In this document: one piece after another, positions 45,736 to 53,601 of the stretch
Numbering within the stretch: position 1 is the first letter of the stretch
How the letters are laid out: every line of letters starts with the position of its first letter
Source: UBA9926 sp913064795
GTDB taxonomy: Bacteria; Pseudomonadota; Gammaproteobacteria; Pseudomonadales; Azotimanducaceae
Assembly (NCBI GenBank): GCA_045560765.1
Contig: JBJKZD010000010.1
Span: 620,001-684,000, forward strand
Reading direction: 5' to 3'
Length of the DNA: 64,000 nucleotides
Position numbers and translations under genes: made by a program
The notes under the pieces: model-generated
Database searches by the model: none
The model's input: the letters and a program-made list of their open reading frames with translations, nothing else
What the model was told of the DNA's origin: nothing

Positions 45736-46784
45736 GGCTCTGGATACCAAGTGTTGTCGGATCGCTGCTTCATCCAAAAAAAAGAATGCCATTGATATCG
45801 GCCGGTGCGGTCATCGCGCCGAGTGCAGTTGTACCGGTGTCGCCCCGCCTTCAGAGGTTCATCGCTTTGGATCAGGATGCCCTTGCCGACCTGCAGCGGC
45901 ACAATGGCACCGGCGGGTCCAAAACAGTTAAGGCCCACGACTGAGGTAACGCCAAGCGCTGCCGCATTCGCAATGGGACGAGTCTCTAGCGCGCTCAATA
46001 CGGGATTGTGGATTCGCACCGTTCGATCAAAGGCCAGGCTGTTGACCTTGGTTTTAAAGCCATCCATCGCAGCGTAAGGTCCGCCCATAGGAAAGCGTGG
46101 AATGACCAAGGGATGATTAGGCATTGGCACGGCGCCGCTTTGCTGGCCAAAAATGAGATATCCCAGATGATCAAGGTCTTCGAGTAAGTCGGGATAATAC
46201 TCACCATAGGGCAGGGCATAATGTTTGGGCGCTTGGCTAATATGCGCATTAATAGCCGCTTGGGCCGACAAGGTGTCCTCGGTAAATTGGGCTCGCCAAG
46301 AAGACTCTGACACGCTCTGTGGCCGGCGGGCCCAATGCTGGTGTGCCGTAGAATGATTCGCAATTTCCGCACCCTGGGCTTGCATTTCCTTGAGCTCAGC
46401 CCAAGTCAGGTATTGTCCGCCGTGCTCTGAGACGAGGTTGGAAGCCACAAAGATTGTAAACGGCCAGCCCAGGGCTTTGAGGCGAGGGAATGCTTCGGTA
46501 TAAATACTTCGGTAGGCATCATCGAAGGTGATTGCAACTTCTCTTGAGCTTATTGTCCCTGCTCTTGGCGCATTCGGGTCAAGACGTTCCGAGAGCGAAA
46601 CGATGTTGAAGCCCTCATCTTGCAAGTAGGCCATATGCGCGGCAAATTCCTCGGGACGTGTACTGGTGATCCTTGGCGTGTCGGTTGCAATATGATGGTA
46701 TTGCAGGATCACTAGGGCACAAGCCGGCGGGGAGGAGATTGTGGCCAGCAAGAGTATCAGCCCCAGTAGAAGTCGGTTATTCAT
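45732..46784 (-). CDS. Polysaccharide deacetylase family protein
   Basis: 350 aa. A signal peptide (LLATISSPPACA) is followed by the NodB-like domain: VILQYHHI, VAITFDDAYRSIYTEAFP with the catalytic Asp pair, and the metal-binding HSTAHQHW. The C-terminal part is additional. It is probably a periplasmic or outer-membrane-associated polysaccharide or chitooligosaccharide deacetylase. Confidence 0.9.
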   Translation of the reverse strand: MNNRLLLGLILLLATISSPPACALVILQYHHIATDTPRITSTRPEEFAAHMAYLQDEGFNIVSLSERLDPNAPRAGTISSREVAITFDDAYRSIYTEAFPRLKALGWPFTIFVASNLVSEHGGQYLTWAELKEMQAQGAEIANHSTAHQHWARRPQSVSESSWRAQFTEDTLSAQAAINAHISQAPKHYALPYGEYYPDLLEDLDHLGYLIFGQQSGAVPMPNHPLVIPRFPMGGPYAAMDGFKTKVNSLAFDRTVRIHNPVLSALETRPIANAAALGVTSVVGLNCFGPAGAIVPLQVGKGILIQSDEPLKAGRHRYNCTRRDDRTGRYQWHSFFWMKQRSDNTWYPEP

Positions 46785-46840
46785 TTCGAATCAAATCTCC
46801 TGAGTGTTAAACTTAAGGCCAGCCTCAAGAGTAACCTGAT

Positions 46841-47674
46841 ATGCCGGATACGTCTCCAGAAGCGAAAGCAAAGCGAGAACAGCAAAAGCTCGAGAAACGC
46901 CTGCGTCGAGACGTAGGGCGCGCCATTTTTGATTTCGACATGATTACCGCGTCTGACAAAGTCATGGTCTGTTTATCGGGTGGCAAAGATTCTTATGCCA
47001 TGCTTGAGATTCTTTTGCACCTCAAAGCGCGAGCCCCCATCGATTTTGAGTTGGTCGCGGTCAACCTTGACCAGAAACAACCGGGCTTCCCCGAGACGGT
47101 GTTACCTGAGTATTTAGCGCAAAAAAACATCCCCTTTCATATTCTTGAAGAAGATACTTACTCGCTAGTGACCGAAATGGTCCCCGAGGGGAAGACTTAT
47201 TGTGGTTGGTGCTCTAGATTTCGGCGTGGCATTTTGTACCGGTATGCAAAGGAGCATGGCTTCACCAAGATCGCGTTGGGTCATCATCGGGACGATATGA
47301 TCGAAACGTTGTTCTTGAACTTGTTTCATGGCGGCAAGCTGAAGTCTATGCCGCCTAAATTGTTGTCGGACGACGGCGCTAACGTTGTGATTAGGCCGCT
47401 CGCTTATTGCAAAGAAAAGGACATCGCACGTTATGCCGAGCAGCAATCCTTTCCCATTATTCCCTGCAATCTCTGCGGTTCTCAGGATAATTTACAACGT
47501 CAAGCCATTAAAGAAATGCTCAATGCTTGGGACAAACAGTTCCCAGGCCGCATCGAAACAATTTTTAAAGCGATGTGCAATGTTGCGCCATCGCATTTGC
47601 TGGACCAGACGCTGTTTGATTTCTCGGCACTCGAGGCAAAGCCAGAGCGTCTGCTCGATCTGGTGCGACTCTAA
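46841..47674 (+). CDS. ttcA: tRNA 2-thiocytidine biosynthesis protein
   Basis: 277 aa. PP-loop SGGKDS at 46-51, first CxxC Cys121-Gly-Trp-Cys124, and second Cys209 and Cys212 (CNLCGSQDN) that hold the 4Fe-4S cluster. It thiolates C32 of several tRNAs. Full length, with a strong family match. It is followed 28 bases later by yheU. Confidence 0.96.
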   Translation: MPDTSPEAKAKREQQKLEKRLRRDVGRAIFDFDMITASDKVMVCLSGGKDSYAMLEILLHLKARAPIDFELVAVNLDQKQPGFPETVLPEYLAQKNIPFHILEEDTYSLVTEMVPEGKTYCGWCSRFRRGILYRYAKEHGFTKIALGHHRDDMIETLFLNLFHGGKLKSMPPKLLSDDGANVVIRPLAYCKEKDIARYAEQQSFPIIPCNLCGSQDNLQRQAIKEMLNAWDKQFPGRIETIFKAMCNVAPSHLLDQTLFDFSALEAKPERLLDLVRL

Positions 47675-47701
47675 GCATCAGCAATTACGGGAGGTGCTGT
47701 T

Positions 47702-47908
47702 TTGAGGGTTCCTTTCCAAGCGCTGAGCCTGGACGCACTCCAAGGTTTGATCGAAGCTTTTGTACTTCGTGAGGGCACCGACTATGGCCCTCAAGAACAC
47801 CGTTTTGAGGACAAGTGCGCGAGTGTTCGTGCGCAGCTTGAAGCAGGCACCGCAGTGATTGAATTTGATCCTGACAGCGAAATTGCGCTGATTGTGCCTG
47901 CACCCTAA
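47702..47908 (+). CDS. yheU: YheU family (UPF0270) protein
   Basis: 68 aa from TTG 47702, preceded by GGAGG with good spacing. The sequence begins VPFQALSLDALQGLIEAFVLREGTDYG and continues with HRFEDKCASVRAQLEAGTAVIEFDP, close to the UPF0270 family of small gammaproteobacterial proteins. Function is not established. Cotranscription with ttcA is likely. Confidence 0.9.
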   Translation: MRVPFQALSLDALQGLIEAFVLREGTDYGPQEHRFEDKCASVRAQLEAGTAVIEFDPDSEIALIVPAP

Positions 47909-48200
47909 GGCATCAGATCCGTAGGTGGCGACAGCGGCGCCTGTTGGTGACTTGGCAATTAAGATCAATTGATCGGCTTGGCAAGAGTGTAACGCTGGCT
48001 ACTAGTTTGCGCCTGCCCGGCTAATGGGTGGCACCGCTGGTTGAAGCTGTTTTTTGATGGGTCGTTGAGGGCGTCTTTAAGGACAGTGTTGCCGTCAAGA
48101 GAGGTCGGTAGGCAAACAGTTTTGAGGTTTAGCATCTAGCAGAGTGAAGGATGATTGACCCAAGAGGCGCGCTGAACCCGGTGGGCGCTTGTGGGCCAGA

Positions 48201-48488
48201 CTAATGCATCTCCTCAAGCACGGTGATTCGCTCTGATCCTACTAGCAACGGCCGTATTTCAGCGAGGACACGTCGACGCTCATCGGATGCAACCCATTTT
48301 TCCCAATCACTGACGCTATTCCACTGAGACCAGACGATTCTCCGATGGGTGTTTTGAGTTTCTTTGAGTGACTCGCCCCCGAGACAGCCCGGCGCCGCAT
48401 TAACGGTTTGAATGACGCGCCGTACCGTCTGATCGTAATACTGTGACATGCCTTCGGCGATTTCTCGTTCGATTAAGACTTTGATCAT
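48201..48488 (-). CDS. Antibiotic biosynthesis monooxygenase (ABM) domain protein
   Basis: 95 aa from ATG 48488, where GGGG lies just upstream; a longer frame to 48599 overlaps the divergent tusA region and is unlikely. MIKVLIEREIAEGM starts a ferredoxin-like ABM fold; VRRVIQTVNAAPGCLGGESLKET and TVLEEMH end it. Function is unknown, possibly a small oxidative enzyme. The minus-strand promoter at 48514-48541 fits this gene. Confidence 0.82.
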   Translation of the reverse strand: MIKVLIEREIAEGMSQYYDQTVRRVIQTVNAAPGCLGGESLKETQNTHRRIVWSQWNSVSDWEKWVASDERRRVLAEIRPLLVGSERITVLEEMH

Positions 48489-48513
48489 CGCGGTCCCCAT
48501 TATGTAGCGCGCG

Positions 48514-48541
48514 ATTATACGGATGTGGCGGCTTGGCTCAA
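48514..48541 (-). promoter_or_regulatory. Probable promoter of the ABM gene
   Basis: On the minus strand, TTGAGC (48541-48536), a 16-base spacer and a perfect TATAAT (48519-48514). The predicted start is about 20 bases before the ATG at 48488, and the promoter lies in the short divergent gap with tusA. Confidence 0.5.
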
Positions 48542-48581
48542 GCTTTGTGTCATAATGCCAGGAGGGATTTTGAGACTGTTT

Positions 48582-48809
48582 ATGGATGCTGACCACCAAT
48601 TAGATGCCATTGGGCTTCGGTGTCCCGAGCCGCTGATGTTGTTGCGCAACCAAGTCCGAAGCATGGAGTCCGGGGAGGTCATCCATGTGCGAGCAACGGA
48701 TCCTTCAACCGCTTGGGATTTTGAAAACTTTTGTCGCTTTATGAATCACGAGATGCTCGCTAAAGAATCGAGCGATTCGGTGATGTCTTATTGGATACGT
48801 AAAGGGTGA
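48582..48809 (+). CDS. tusA: TusA-like sulfurtransferase
   Basis: 75 aa from ATG 48582; upstream ATG and TTG frames exist but the family starts here. The sulfur-relay Cys is in LRCPEPLMLLRNQ. TusA carries sulfur for tRNA 2-thiouridine and other pathways. The upstream AGGAGGG lies about 15 bases before the ATG, unusually far; a TTG closer to it (about 48570) cannot be excluded. It overlaps the next gene by four bases. Confidence 0.9.
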   Translation: MDADHQLDAIGLRCPEPLMLLRNQVRSMESGEVIHVRATDPSTAWDFENFCRFMNHEMLAKESSDSVMSYWIRKG

Positions 48810-49294
48810 CTGGGACGGCAAACTTTTATTTTGCTTACGGTAGCAATATGGATGCTAAACAGGTCAAGCATCGAGAGCTTGCGGTGACCGATCGATTTAG
48901 GGGCGTGTTAAGAGGCCATCGATTAGTTTTTAATAAACGGGCAAAAAACCAGCCAGGAGTGGCGCATGCGAATGTTGAGCCCTGTGCGGATGCTTGGGTG
49001 GAGGGGGCGCTTTATAGGTTGGCTTATCCCGGAGCCATTGAAGCAATGGATTCCTTCGAAGGTTACCCTCAGCGCTATCAGAGAAAGATCCTTGCCATTG
49101 AAACAGACCGAGGTGTCCATGAGGCTTGGGTGTATGTGGCGAATCCCGTTGTGATTGAAGCGGGCCTTGCTCCGTCCGCTGAATATCTGAGCCGGTTATT
49201 GGCCGGTAAAGATTTGCTCAGCCCGGCCTATTTTGACTGTCTCAAAGAGGTTGAAGTCGCCCCAGTAAGCGGGGCGCTGCCTCATGAAGGTTGA
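48806..49294 (+). CDS. Gamma-glutamylcyclotransferase family protein
   Basis: 162 aa from GTG 48806, overlapping the tusA stop. YFAYGSNMD and the catalytic Glu near residue 85 (MDSFEGYPQRYQ) define the GGCT fold. It likely cleaves gamma-glutamyl compounds (glutathione-related) to 5-oxoproline. Tight spacing with tusA and epmC suggests one operon. Confidence 0.88.
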   Translation: MTGTANFYFAYGSNMDAKQVKHRELAVTDRFRGVLRGHRLVFNKRAKNQPGVAHANVEPCADAWVEGALYRLAYPGAIEAMDSFEGYPQRYQRKILAIETDRGVHEAWVYVANPVVIEAGLAPSAEYLSRLLAGKDLLSPAYFDCLKEVEVAPVSGALPHEG

Positions 49295-49799
49295 TGATCT
49301 GATGCATCATTTTAATACTGACCTAGGGGTTAGCTACGGCGTTCGTTTGATCGGTGGAGGACAGGAGCCTTTTTATCAAGCGCCAAAAAATGGCAACCCA
49401 GGTCGAATTATTTTTCGAGAGGACTTTATCGCGAGTGCGCTTCATGAAGTGGCCCATTGGTGTCTAGCTGGTTCGCGTCGTCGGTGCCTCGACGATTATG
49501 GATATTGGTATGTCGAGCATCGAACTCATAAGGAGCAGTTGGCCTTTGAGCAGGCTGAAGCTCGGCCCCAGGGTCTTGCCTGCCTCTTCTCAGAAGCGAT
49601 TGGGCTGTCATTTGTCGTCAGTTCCGATGACCCAACCCGGTTACCGAGCCAGCGCTTTGTCTCCTCGGTGTTTGATGCACGGGATGAATTGGAGACACAA
49701 TTGCCCCCTCGCGCGGAACGCTTTATTCGTCGGTTAACAACGACACCCTGTCTGAATACAGGTCGAGCGTCTCAGAGATCCGCGGGTTTCGAAAATTGA
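49284..49799 (+). CDS. epmC: Elongation factor P hydroxylase
   Basis: 171 aa. The metal-binding HEVAHWCLAGSRRRCLDDYGYWYVE and PQGLACLFSEAIGLSFVVSSDD match EpmC (YfcM), which hydroxylates lysyl-lysine 34 of EF-P. Its function needs EpmA and EpmB, which are not in this window. It overlaps the GGCT gene by 11 bases. The last 15 residues or so look less conserved. Confidence 0.9.
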   Translation: MKVDDLMHHFNTDLGVSYGVRLIGGGQEPFYQAPKNGNPGRIIFREDFIASALHEVAHWCLAGSRRRCLDDYGYWYVEHRTHKEQLAFEQAEARPQGLACLFSEAIGLSFVVSSDDPTRLPSQRFVSSVFDARDELETQLPPRAERFIRRLTTTPCLNTGRASQRSAGFEN

Positions 49800-49841
49800 T
49801 CAACAAAGTGCTCATGATTGAGCCGCTTCAAGGAGTTTTTT

Positions 49842-50261
49842 ATGGTGTTTCCAGGAACCATGATTGAGCAATCGGGATTTGATCCAGCTGAGGATCACAT
49901 TGGCCCTTTCTTCTACGAACCCAAAACGTCTCTTGATTACGGTCGCTACGGCTTTGAACTCAAAGCGCACCATTGTAATGCCATGGGGAGTGTTCATGGG
50001 GGAGTGTTGATGACCTTCGCCGATTTTGCGCTCTGTATGGCTGCGACTGAGCATTACGAAGAAGAGACCTGCGTCACGGTGAGTTTCTCTTGCGAGTTTC
50101 TAAGAGGTGCCGAGGTGGGTGAGATTGTATTGTCTACGCCGGTCATTAACCGCCGGACAGGATCATTGGTTTTTCTATCAGGAACCTGTGATGTGGCTGG
50201 GGAGCCCTGTTTTGCCTTCAGCTCCGTTGTGAAACGCCTGAGACTCGATCGATTGCAATGA
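49842..50261 (+). CDS. PaaI-type hotdog thioesterase
   Basis: 139 aa from ATG 49842, preceded by AAGGAG. Hotdog motif HHCNAMGSVHGGVLMTFADFALCMAA contains the HGG segment of acyl-CoA thioesterases. It may act on aromatic acyl-CoA or fatty acyl intermediates. It overlaps the following NAD-kinase-like gene by four bases, so five genes from tusA appear to form one unit. Confidence 0.86.
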   Translation: MVFPGTMIEQSGFDPAEDHIGPFFYEPKTSLDYGRYGFELKAHHCNAMGSVHGGVLMTFADFALCMAATEHYEEETCVTVSFSCEFLRGAEVGEIVLSTPVINRRTGSLVFLSGTCDVAGEPCFAFSSVVKRLRLDRLQ

Positions 50262-51394
50262 ACCCAACGAATGAACCACCGCTTCGGGTAGGGCTTGTGA
50301 TTAATCCTGAGGCTGGGCTCGGGGGTCGGATTGGGCTAAAGGGCAGCGATGGCGCTGAAGTTAAAGCGAAGGCCAAAGCAGCGGGAGCAACGGGCCAGGC
50401 GCATAATCGGGTGGAACAAGCCCTTGAACCGTTGAGGTCATTGCAAGGTCACATTGATTGGTATGCGGCAGGTGGACAGATGGGTGAGGACGTTCTGCGG
50501 GGACTCGGCATGATGCCCAAGGTGGTTACGACCCACGAAAAGGCTACAGCGGCATCTGATACTAAGTTAGCTGTGGCCAAGCTTCAGGCTCAGAGCATCG
50601 ATTTACTGGTCTTTGCTGGCGGAGATGGGACAGCCCGGGATGTGCTGGATGCAATCGCGCCCAACCAGGTTGCCTTGGGAATTCCCTGTGGGGTCAAAAT
50701 GCATTCAGGTGTTTTTGCTCAGCATCCGGTGGCAACGGCGCAGATTATTCAGGATTTGATTGCCAAACGCTTAGTTTCTGGTGTCATAGGAGAGGTCCGG
50801 GACATTGACGAAGCGGCGTTTCGAGATGATCGCGTCGAAGCCAAGTTCTATGGGGAAATGCTGATTCCCGACGCGCTCCGTTATATTCAGGCCACGAAGG
50901 TTGGCGGCCGGGAGTCTGATGCATTAGTGGTTGAGGAAATTGCCGCCGGATATATCGAGGCGATGGATTCTGAGGTGATCTATTTTATGGGCGGCGGACG
51001 CACGGTTGGTTCGGTGATGCGCGCTCTCGGCTTACCGAACACGCTGTTAGGAATCGATGTGGTTCGAGGCGGGGAACTTTTGCAGAGCGATGCCAACGAA
51101 CAGGATTTATTGGTTTGGGCTGGTCAATCGGTTTGTCGGATTTTAGTGTCTGTGATCGGTGGTCAGGGCCATATCTTCGGACGGGGCAATCAACAATTGA
51201 GCGCGGCAGTGTTACAGGCCGTGGGTACGAATCAAGTGGATGTCGTAGCGACAAAGAGTAAGCTAGCCAGCTTACGTAACGGCATTTTGATTGTGGATAC
51301 GGGCGATGCGGAGGTCGACTCGGCAATGATTGGGCTTCGGCCTGTTGTCACGGGCTATCAAGACAACGTTTTGATCCGGGTTGGCTCTGTCTAG
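50258..51394 (+). CDS. ATP-NAD kinase-like protein (AcoX-type), copy 2
   Basis: 378 aa. VGLVINPEAGLGGRIGLKGSDG, LVFAGGDGTARDVLDAI, the GIPCGVKMHSGVFA segment, and GGGRTVGSVMRALGLPNTLLGIDVV match the long ATP-NAD kinase-like family near AcoX. It is a stand-alone homologue, distinct in length and sequence from the gene at 35132. True NAD kinase activity is unproven. Confidence 0.82.
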   Translation: MNPTNEPPLRVGLVINPEAGLGGRIGLKGSDGAEVKAKAKAAGATGQAHNRVEQALEPLRSLQGHIDWYAAGGQMGEDVLRGLGMMPKVVTTHEKATAASDTKLAVAKLQAQSIDLLVFAGGDGTARDVLDAIAPNQVALGIPCGVKMHSGVFAQHPVATAQIIQDLIAKRLVSGVIGEVRDIDEAAFRDDRVEAKFYGEMLIPDALRYIQATKVGGRESDALVVEEIAAGYIEAMDSEVIYFMGGGRTVGSVMRALGLPNTLLGIDVVRGGELLQSDANEQDLLVWAGQSVCRILVSVIGGQGHIFGRGNQQLSAAVLQAVGTNQVDVVATKSKLASLRNGILIVDTGDAEVDSAMIGLRPVVTGYQDNVLIRVGSV

Positions 51395-51587
51395 CATCTC
51401 CAGGCTAAGCGATGTTAGTCCCTGAGCACGCGAGTTGCATCACCATGCCATAGCCATTCGCACGGTTGGGGTCCCAGATTGCAGTGGTCTTTTTCGTCAT
51501 CTAGTCGTTTAATATTGAAGTCGCACTTTAATATTGAAACACCCCTTAAATGATGAAGTGCCGCCTTATTGATCAAGAGGAAGATAA
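51395..51587. other. Intergenic region upstream of yceI with paired motifs
   Basis: A 12-bp motif TTTAATATTGAA occurs twice (51508-51519, 51527-51538), 19 bases apart, before the YceI start. The rest holds no gene. The motif is nearly palindromic (core AATATT) and may bind a regulator. Confidence 0.5.
51508..51538. promoter_or_regulatory. Direct repeat TTTAATATTGAA upstream of yceI
   Basis: Two exact 12-bp copies with 19-base periodicity, about 50-80 bases before the gene start. The near-palindrome and promoter-proximal position are consistent with a regulator binding site; no family is assigned. Confidence 0.5.
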
Positions 51588-52190
51588 ATGAAAGTGGTGA
51601 GTCAAAAATCAATCCTTCGTTTTGGAATGTGTTGGCTGCTGGGAATCTGTGCTTCGCTCGCGGGTCTCACCGCTTTGGCTGACGCTCCTTGGCAATTGGA
51701 TTTAACTCAGTCTGAACTAGGATTAACTTCAACAAAAAACAGTCAGATCTCTGAGCGGCATACGGTGCGTTTTTTATCAGGCAGTGTATCGGCAGAGGGC
51801 AAGGCAAGAGTCGAAGTCGATCTTGGGTCGATCGAAACACGGATCCCGATTCGAAATGAGCGAATGCAGAAATTTCTATTCGCCGCAGCAACCCCGGTGC
51901 TGGTAGCCGTGGATCTTGAACCTACCATGATCGCTTCTCTGGCCGCGGGGGAGGCTCGGTCCCTGAGCACCAATGTTGTGATCAAGGCGAATAATCAAGA
52001 AATCCTGTTGCCGATTGCCCTGTCGGCAACGCCTGTGGATGGCGCCCAGGTTCGCGTCTCCGGAACGGGTGAGCTCGACGTTGGGGCCTTGGGGTATCAA
52101 GCGGGGATCGAGGCGCTCAGGGAGATCGCCGGGCTTAAGTCGATCAGCCTCAATGTCCCTATCGATTTTGTTTTGACCTTCCAGAAGTAA
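51588..52190 (+). CDS. YceI-family periplasmic lipocalin-like protein
   Basis: 200 aa. A signal peptide (to about residue 31, ADAP) is followed by a YceI-like domain with ISERHTVRFLSGSVSAEGKARVEVDLGSIETRIPIRNERMQKFLF. YceI proteins bind isoprenoid-type lipids in the periplasm. AGAGGAAGAT precedes the ATG. It is at the end of the plus-strand block and has no obvious operon partner. Confidence 0.9.
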   Translation: MKVVSQKSILRFGMCWLLGICASLAGLTALADAPWQLDLTQSELGLTSTKNSQISERHTVRFLSGSVSAEGKARVEVDLGSIETRIPIRNERMQKFLFAAATPVLVAVDLEPTMIASLAAGEARSLSTNVVIKANNQEILLPIALSATPVDGAQVRVSGTGELDVGALGYQAGIEALREIAGLKSISLNVPIDFVLTFQK

Positions 52191-52365
52191 TCACATCAGC
52201 GTTGATAGATCATCTAGGGAGGGTGACGGAGGTTAATAGGTTAGAAGGCAAGCAGGCTTATCACGCGTCGGTGCTCAGGAAAGGTGTGGTTTGAGCGGGT
52301 AATGCTGTCAGCATGAGCTATTGGATTAACCGTTTGTCAGGGGCTGCAAAATGTCCTTTATCAGC

Positions 52366-53343
52366 TCAAAGCTCCCCTCGTGGCATCTCTGATCTGAAGT
52401 TAGGATCGAAATTTTTAGCGACCCATTCGCTTTGCGCCGTATTCCAGTGCGAGAAAAACAGTCGCATCTGAGGGTCCGGGTGAAAGGCCAGCCGTTCGGG
52501 AATAAGATTCCAATCGGTAAGGGCGGGAGTTGGAGGTCTGACATAACGATCGGTTGTCGGCAGGCTGCTGCGCAAGAAACCGCCTCGGGCGAAGTATTGA
52601 TGCCAAGTCCGTCGTCCCTCGATTCCGTTGCCGTCCAGTCGAGTATGAAACAATGCTGTGTCGTAGAGAACACAAGTGCCACCCTCGCCGTAAATGGGTT
52701 GCTCAAGATATTGATCGCCCAAACCCTCGAAGGCCTCTCTTAGTTCGCTGAATCTGTGGCTCCCAGGTACGACGCAAAAAGCAGGGTGCTCTGGCGTCAC
52801 ATCAGAGAGATAGTGAATAGCGCAAAGCCAGTCGCATGGAAGGTAGGGTTGCCTTAGAAATCGATCTTTGGCGACTGCATCATGATGGAAGTTCATTTGA
52901 CCCAGGCCAGCCTGTTTGGGTGTCTCACGAAAATTAAATTCGCTCCAGCGAACCTGTGATGCACCGCCAAATAGATCGCAGATCAGTGGGTAACTGCCTG
53001 GGTGCTGAAGGAATTCATCGAGTTCTGGGTAGTCCAGCAGTGGTTGACTGAGGATCAATCCTTGTTCGCGATGATGGGGCTTTCGCTTGGCTCCAAGACC
53101 CCAAAGATCTGGCCTTTCCGCCTGCGTTCGATCGAAAAAAGCATTGAGCAGCGCCACTTCAGATGGGCTTAGGGCTTTATCCAAAACAACGTAGCCCCAG
53201 GATTCGAAATGCTCAAAGGCCGCTGCACGCTCGGTGCTCAGATTAAAACGAGTAGCGGGTGCATCCGTGACCCGGCCAAAGCCTTGGGCTGCAAGATTGG
53301 CATCGCCACTTTCGTTGGTTTGCGGTGTTAATGAAATTGACAT
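52366..53343 (-). CDS. Phytanoyl-CoA dioxygenase family protein
   Basis: 325 aa, Fe(II)/2-oxoglutarate-dependent double-stranded beta-helix. The iron triad is probably His153-x-Asp155 (MNFHHDAV) with His233 (ALFHTRLDGN), and Arg244/245 (EGRRTWHQY) for 2-oxoglutarate. Substrates in this family range from phytanoyl-CoA to small natural products, so none is assigned. It is flanked by yceI and the RCC1-like gene, on its own strand. Confidence 0.9.
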   Translation of the reverse strand: MSISLTPQTNESGDANLAAQGFGRVTDAPATRFNLSTERAAAFEHFESWGYVVLDKALSPSEVALLNAFFDRTQAERPDLWGLGAKRKPHHREQGLILSQPLLDYPELDEFLQHPGSYPLICDLFGGASQVRWSEFNFRETPKQAGLGQMNFHHDAVAKDRFLRQPYLPCDWLCAIHYLSDVTPEHPAFCVVPGSHRFSELREAFEGLGDQYLEQPIYGEGGTCVLYDTALFHTRLDGNGIEGRRTWHQYFARGGFLRSSLPTTDRYVRPPTPALTDWNLIPERLAFHPDPQMRLFFSHWNTAQSEWVAKNFDPNFRSEMPRGEL

Positions 53344-53601
53344 GTCTTAATGCCCCTTAAACCTGGTGATGCGTAAATTCTTAAGTTTGGGCCGAGTAAA
53401 TCCCTCTCTAGGCTTGCCTTTTGAAGGTCATAGAAGGGCTTCCCGGACCCATGGTCATCTCTTTTCAACGGATAAGTTTTAAACAACACCAAAGCGGGTC
53501 GATTCCTGGCTACGCTCGTCAGCGCTGGTCTGGGCTGCTGAGCATTGTTTTTGATCAGTGACTGAATATAATCAGAATTCCAAATAAATGGCCACTTTGG
53601 T

